NCBI GenBank assembly: GCA_010671975.1
Contig: JAAHIA010000284.1
Coordinates: 1-6,477, forward strand
Direction of reading: 5' to 3'
Length of the DNA stretch: 6,477 bases
Source of the DNA: Leptolyngbya sp. SIO4C1
GTDB lineage: Bacteria; Cyanobacteriota; Cyanobacteriia; Phormidesmidales; Phormidesmidaceae
Below, piece by piece: positions 4,809 through 6,477 of this stretch. How positions within the stretch are numbered: the first letter of the stretch is position 1; each line of letters starts with the position of its first letter. The position numbers and the translations under genes were made by a program. A model generated the notes under the pieces. The model was not told the origin of the DNA. It saw only the letters and a list, made by a program, of their open reading frames with translations, and ran no database searches.

Positions 4809-6260
4809 ATGGTCACCACTGCAGAGAAGACGAATACTGGAAATATTACACAAGTTATTGGTCCTGTTGTAGACGTCAAGTTCCCCGCTGGCGAGCTTCC
4901 CAAGATTTACAACGCCTTGACCATCGAGGGGACGAGTCCTTCTGGGCGAGAAGTCTCAGTCACTTGTGAAGTGCAGCAGCTCTTAGGCGACAGCCAGGTC
5001 CGCGCCGTTGCCATGAGTTCTACCGACGGTCTGGTTCGGGGCATGGAGGTTGTAGATACCGGTGCTCCTATCAGCGTGCCGGTGGGCACAGCCACGCTGG
5101 GTCGGATTTTTAACGTGCTCGGCGAGCCGGTTGACGAAAAGGGCGATGTCGATCGCTCAACCACGTCTCCGATTCACCGCGCAGCGCCGAAGCTGATTGA
5201 GCTAGAGACCAAGCCGGCCGTCTTTGAAACCGGTATCAAAGTGATTGACCTGCTAGCGCCCTACCGACGCGGGGGTAAAGTTGGCCTGTTCGGCGGCGCA
5301 GGCGTCGGTAAGACGGTTTTGATTCAAGAGCTGATCAACAACATTGCTAAGGAGCACGGCGGCGTTTCTGTGTTCGGCGGCGTGGGCGAACGGACTCGCG
5401 AAGGCAACGACCTCTACAACGAATTTATTGAGTCCGGTGTGATCAATGCTGACGACCTGAGCAAGTCGAAAGTGGCTTTGGTCTACGGTCAGATGAATGA
5501 GCCACCCGGAGCGCGGATGCGCGTGGGCCTATCGGCGCTGACGATGGCAGAATATTTCCGCGACGTCAACAAGCAGGACGTGCTGCTGTTTATTGACAAT
5601 ATCTTCCGCTTTGTCCAAGCTGGCTCTGAGGTATCAGCGCTGCTAGGTCGGATGCCGTCAGCGGTAGGCTACCAGCCCACCCTCGGGACGGATATGGGCG
5701 ACCTGCAGGAGCGGATTACCTCTACGCTAGAAGGCTCGATCACCTCGATTCAGGCAGTCTACGTCCCCGCTGACGACCTGACTGACCCGGCCCCGGCAAC
5801 CACCTTTGCCCACCTAGACGCCACGACCGTGCTGTCTCGGGCGCTGGCCTCCAAGGGCATCTATCCAGCGGTCGATCCGCTCGATTCAACCTCGACCATG
5901 CTGCAGCCGGACATCGTCGGTGAAGAGCACTACCGGACGGCGCGCGCGGTGCAGTCGACGCTGCAGCGCTACAAGGAGCTGCAGGATATCATTGCCATTC
6001 TGGGTCTAGACGAGCTGTCTGAAGAAGACCGCCTGACCGTAGCGCGGGCCCGCAAGATTGAGAAGTTTCTCTCACAGCCGTTCTTCGTGGCCGAGGTCTT
6101 TACGGGGATGCAGGGTCAGTATGTTTCGCTTGAAGAAACCATCAAGGGCTTTAATATGGTGCTCTCAGGTGAGCTAGACGACCTGCCAGAGCAGGCTTTC
6201 TATCTCAAGGGCAGCGTTGATCAAGTGATTGCTGCAGCCGAGAAAATGAAAGAGGGCTAA
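4809..6260 (+). CDS. atpB (=atpD): F1Fo ATP synthase subunit beta
   Basis: A complete 483-residue catalytic subunit of the F1 sector; three copies alternate with alpha and make ATP from ADP and phosphate using the proton gradient, here on the thylakoid (and cytoplasmic) membrane. Visible in order: N-terminal beta-barrel (about 10-80), Walker A GGAGVGKT at 162-169, GERTREGN at 193-200 with the catalytic Glu194, Walker B VLLFID ending at Asp263, the ALLGRMPSAVGYQPTLGTDM segment at 277-296, GIYPAVDPLDSTS at 350-362, and the DELSEED lever at 401-407 that contacts gamma. All key residues are present and the length is typical. Cyanobacteria call it atpB as in chloroplasts; it is atpD in E. coli naming. 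It is followed after 88 bp by the epsilon gene; this beta-epsilon pair is usually apart from the main atp operon in cyanobacteria. Confidence 0.98.
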   Translation: MVTTAEKTNTGNITQVIGPVVDVKFPAGELPKIYNALTIEGTSPSGREVSVTCEVQQLLGDSQVRAVAMSSTDGLVRGMEVVDTGAPISVPVGTATLGRIFNVLGEPVDEKGDVDRSTTSPIHRAAPKLIELETKPAVFETGIKVIDLLAPYRRGGKVGLFGGAGVGKTVLIQELINNIAKEHGGVSVFGGVGERTREGNDLYNEFIESGVINADDLSKSKVALVYGQMNEPPGARMRVGLSALTMAEYFRDVNKQDVLLFIDNIFRFVQAGSEVSALLGRMPSAVGYQPTLGTDMGDLQERITSTLEGSITSIQAVYVPADDLTDPAPATTFAHLDATTVLSRALASKGIYPAVDPLDSTSTMLQPDIVGEEHYRTARAVQSTLQRYKELQDIIAILGLDELSEEDRLTVARARKIEKFLSQPFFVAEVFTGMQGQYVSLEETIKGFNMVLSGELDDLPEQAFYLKGSVDQVIAAAEKMKEG

Positions 6261-6267
6261 CGGGTTT

Positions 6268-6301
6268 AGCGGCGGCCACTGGCTGCCGCTAGCCGCTTTT
6301 T
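6268..6301 (+). terminator. Attenuator-like hairpin between atpB and atpE
   Basis: AGCGGCGGCC (6268-6277) pairs with GGCTGCCGCT (6281-6290) in a 10-bp stem (one G-U pair) with a 3-base loop. A second GCCGCT (6292-6297), joined to TTTTT (6297-6301), can compete for AGCGGC (6268-6273) and would place the T-run right after the stem. The two folds exclude each other. The main hairpin has six bases between stem and T-run, so termination should be partial. Such a site could lower epsilon relative to beta or mark an mRNA processing point. Confidence 0.55.
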
Positions 6302-6302
6302 A

Positions 6303-6330
6303 GATTGCTAACAGTTTTGATTGCTAACAG
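6303..6330 (+). repeat. 12-bp direct repeat upstream of atpE
   Basis: GATTGCTAACAG occurs exactly at 6303-6314 and 6319-6330, separated by TTTT, so the period is 16 bp. The second copy ends 18 bp before the atpE start. No known element is recognised. Its ACAGG end is too far from the ATG to be a strong Shine-Dalgarno. Confidence 0.8.
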
Positions 6331-6348
6331 GTCTAGAATCTTACCGTT

Positions 6349-6477
6349 ATGGCATTAACCGTACGCGTAGTGTCTCCAGACAAGACTATTTGGGACTCTC
6401 CGGCAGAAGAGATTGTGCTGCCTAGCACGACTGGGCAGCTGGGTATTTTGGGGGGGCACGTGCCGCTGCTAACCGCC
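6349..6477 (+). CDS. atpE (=atpC): F1Fo ATP synthase subunit epsilon, N-terminal part (3' end outside window)
   Basis: The first 43 codons, open to the window edge; the full protein is usually about 130-140 residues. Epsilon binds gamma in the central stalk and inhibits ATP hydrolysis, in cyanobacteria helping to prevent ATP waste in the dark. The start MALTVRVVSPDKTIWDS and the strand EEIVLPSTTGQLGILGGH followed by PLLTA match the N-terminal beta-sandwich of the family, where TTGQLGIL and GHxPLL are conserved. It is 88 bp downstream of atpB on the same strand and very likely co-transcribed, subject to the hairpin at 6268-6301. No strong Shine-Dalgarno is visible. The codons GGG GGG after TTG create a run of seven G (6450-6456), but the frame reads correctly through it. 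Naming: atpE in chloroplast-style usage, atpC in E. coli-style. Confidence 0.95.
   Translation, partial: MALTVRVVSPDKTIWDSPAEEIVLPSTTGQLGILGGHVPLLTA

Noticed and set aside
6450..6456. Run of seven G in atpE as a frameshift or sequencing error
   Set aside because: The frame continues correctly as GILGGHVPLL, matching the family pattern, so no shift is implied.

Overview
The window looks like cyanobacterial chromosome, GC-rich and without sign of plasmid or phage genes. Four things support this. The octamer GCGATCGC (HIP1) occurs eight times. The groES-groEL operon carries a CIRCE element plus a second element that fits the cyanobacterial K-box. The F1-ATPase beta and epsilon genes form a separate two-gene unit, as is usual in cyanobacteria. 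There is also a short protein with the cyanobacterial type of filamentous-haemagglutinin (two-partner secretion) N-terminal domain. HIP1 richness argues against Prochlorococcus and marine Synechococcus and fits a Leptolyngbya-like or other HIP1-rich lineage; this placement is inference.

Layout, left to right. Positions 1-569 (+) are the C-terminal part of a copper-type P1B ATPase, cut by the window edge. Positions 593-733 (+) hold a probable 46-residue single-helix membrane protein that I cannot name. Positions 762-790 are a strong intrinsic terminator reading leftward, which ends the groESL operon. groEL (828-2459, -) and groES (2585-2896, -) are separated by a 125-bp spacer containing degenerate heptamer repeats and a 9-bp inverted repeat. 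Upstream of groES are a Shine-Dalgarno sequence, a perfect CIRCE, a sigma70-like promoter and a K-box-like site (2905-2998). A divergently oriented 441-codon secreted protein gene (3221-4546, +) follows. Then come a 262-bp intergenic stretch with small repeats and stem-loops, atpB (4809-6260, +), an attenuator-like hairpin with a T-run and a 12-bp direct repeat (6268-6330), and the first 43 codons of atpE (6349 onward).

Functionally the core is housekeeping: a heat- and light-regulated chaperonin operon beside the catalytic and regulatory F1-ATPase subunits. The less ordinary contents are the compact two-partner-secretion exoprotein lying between these two operons with no transporter partner in view, the small membrane protein, and several intergenic structures that could tune expression (groES/groEL spacer, atpB/atpE spacer). 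I see no CRISPR array, tRNA, rRNA, IS element or defence cassette, and no clear evidence of a wholly new system.
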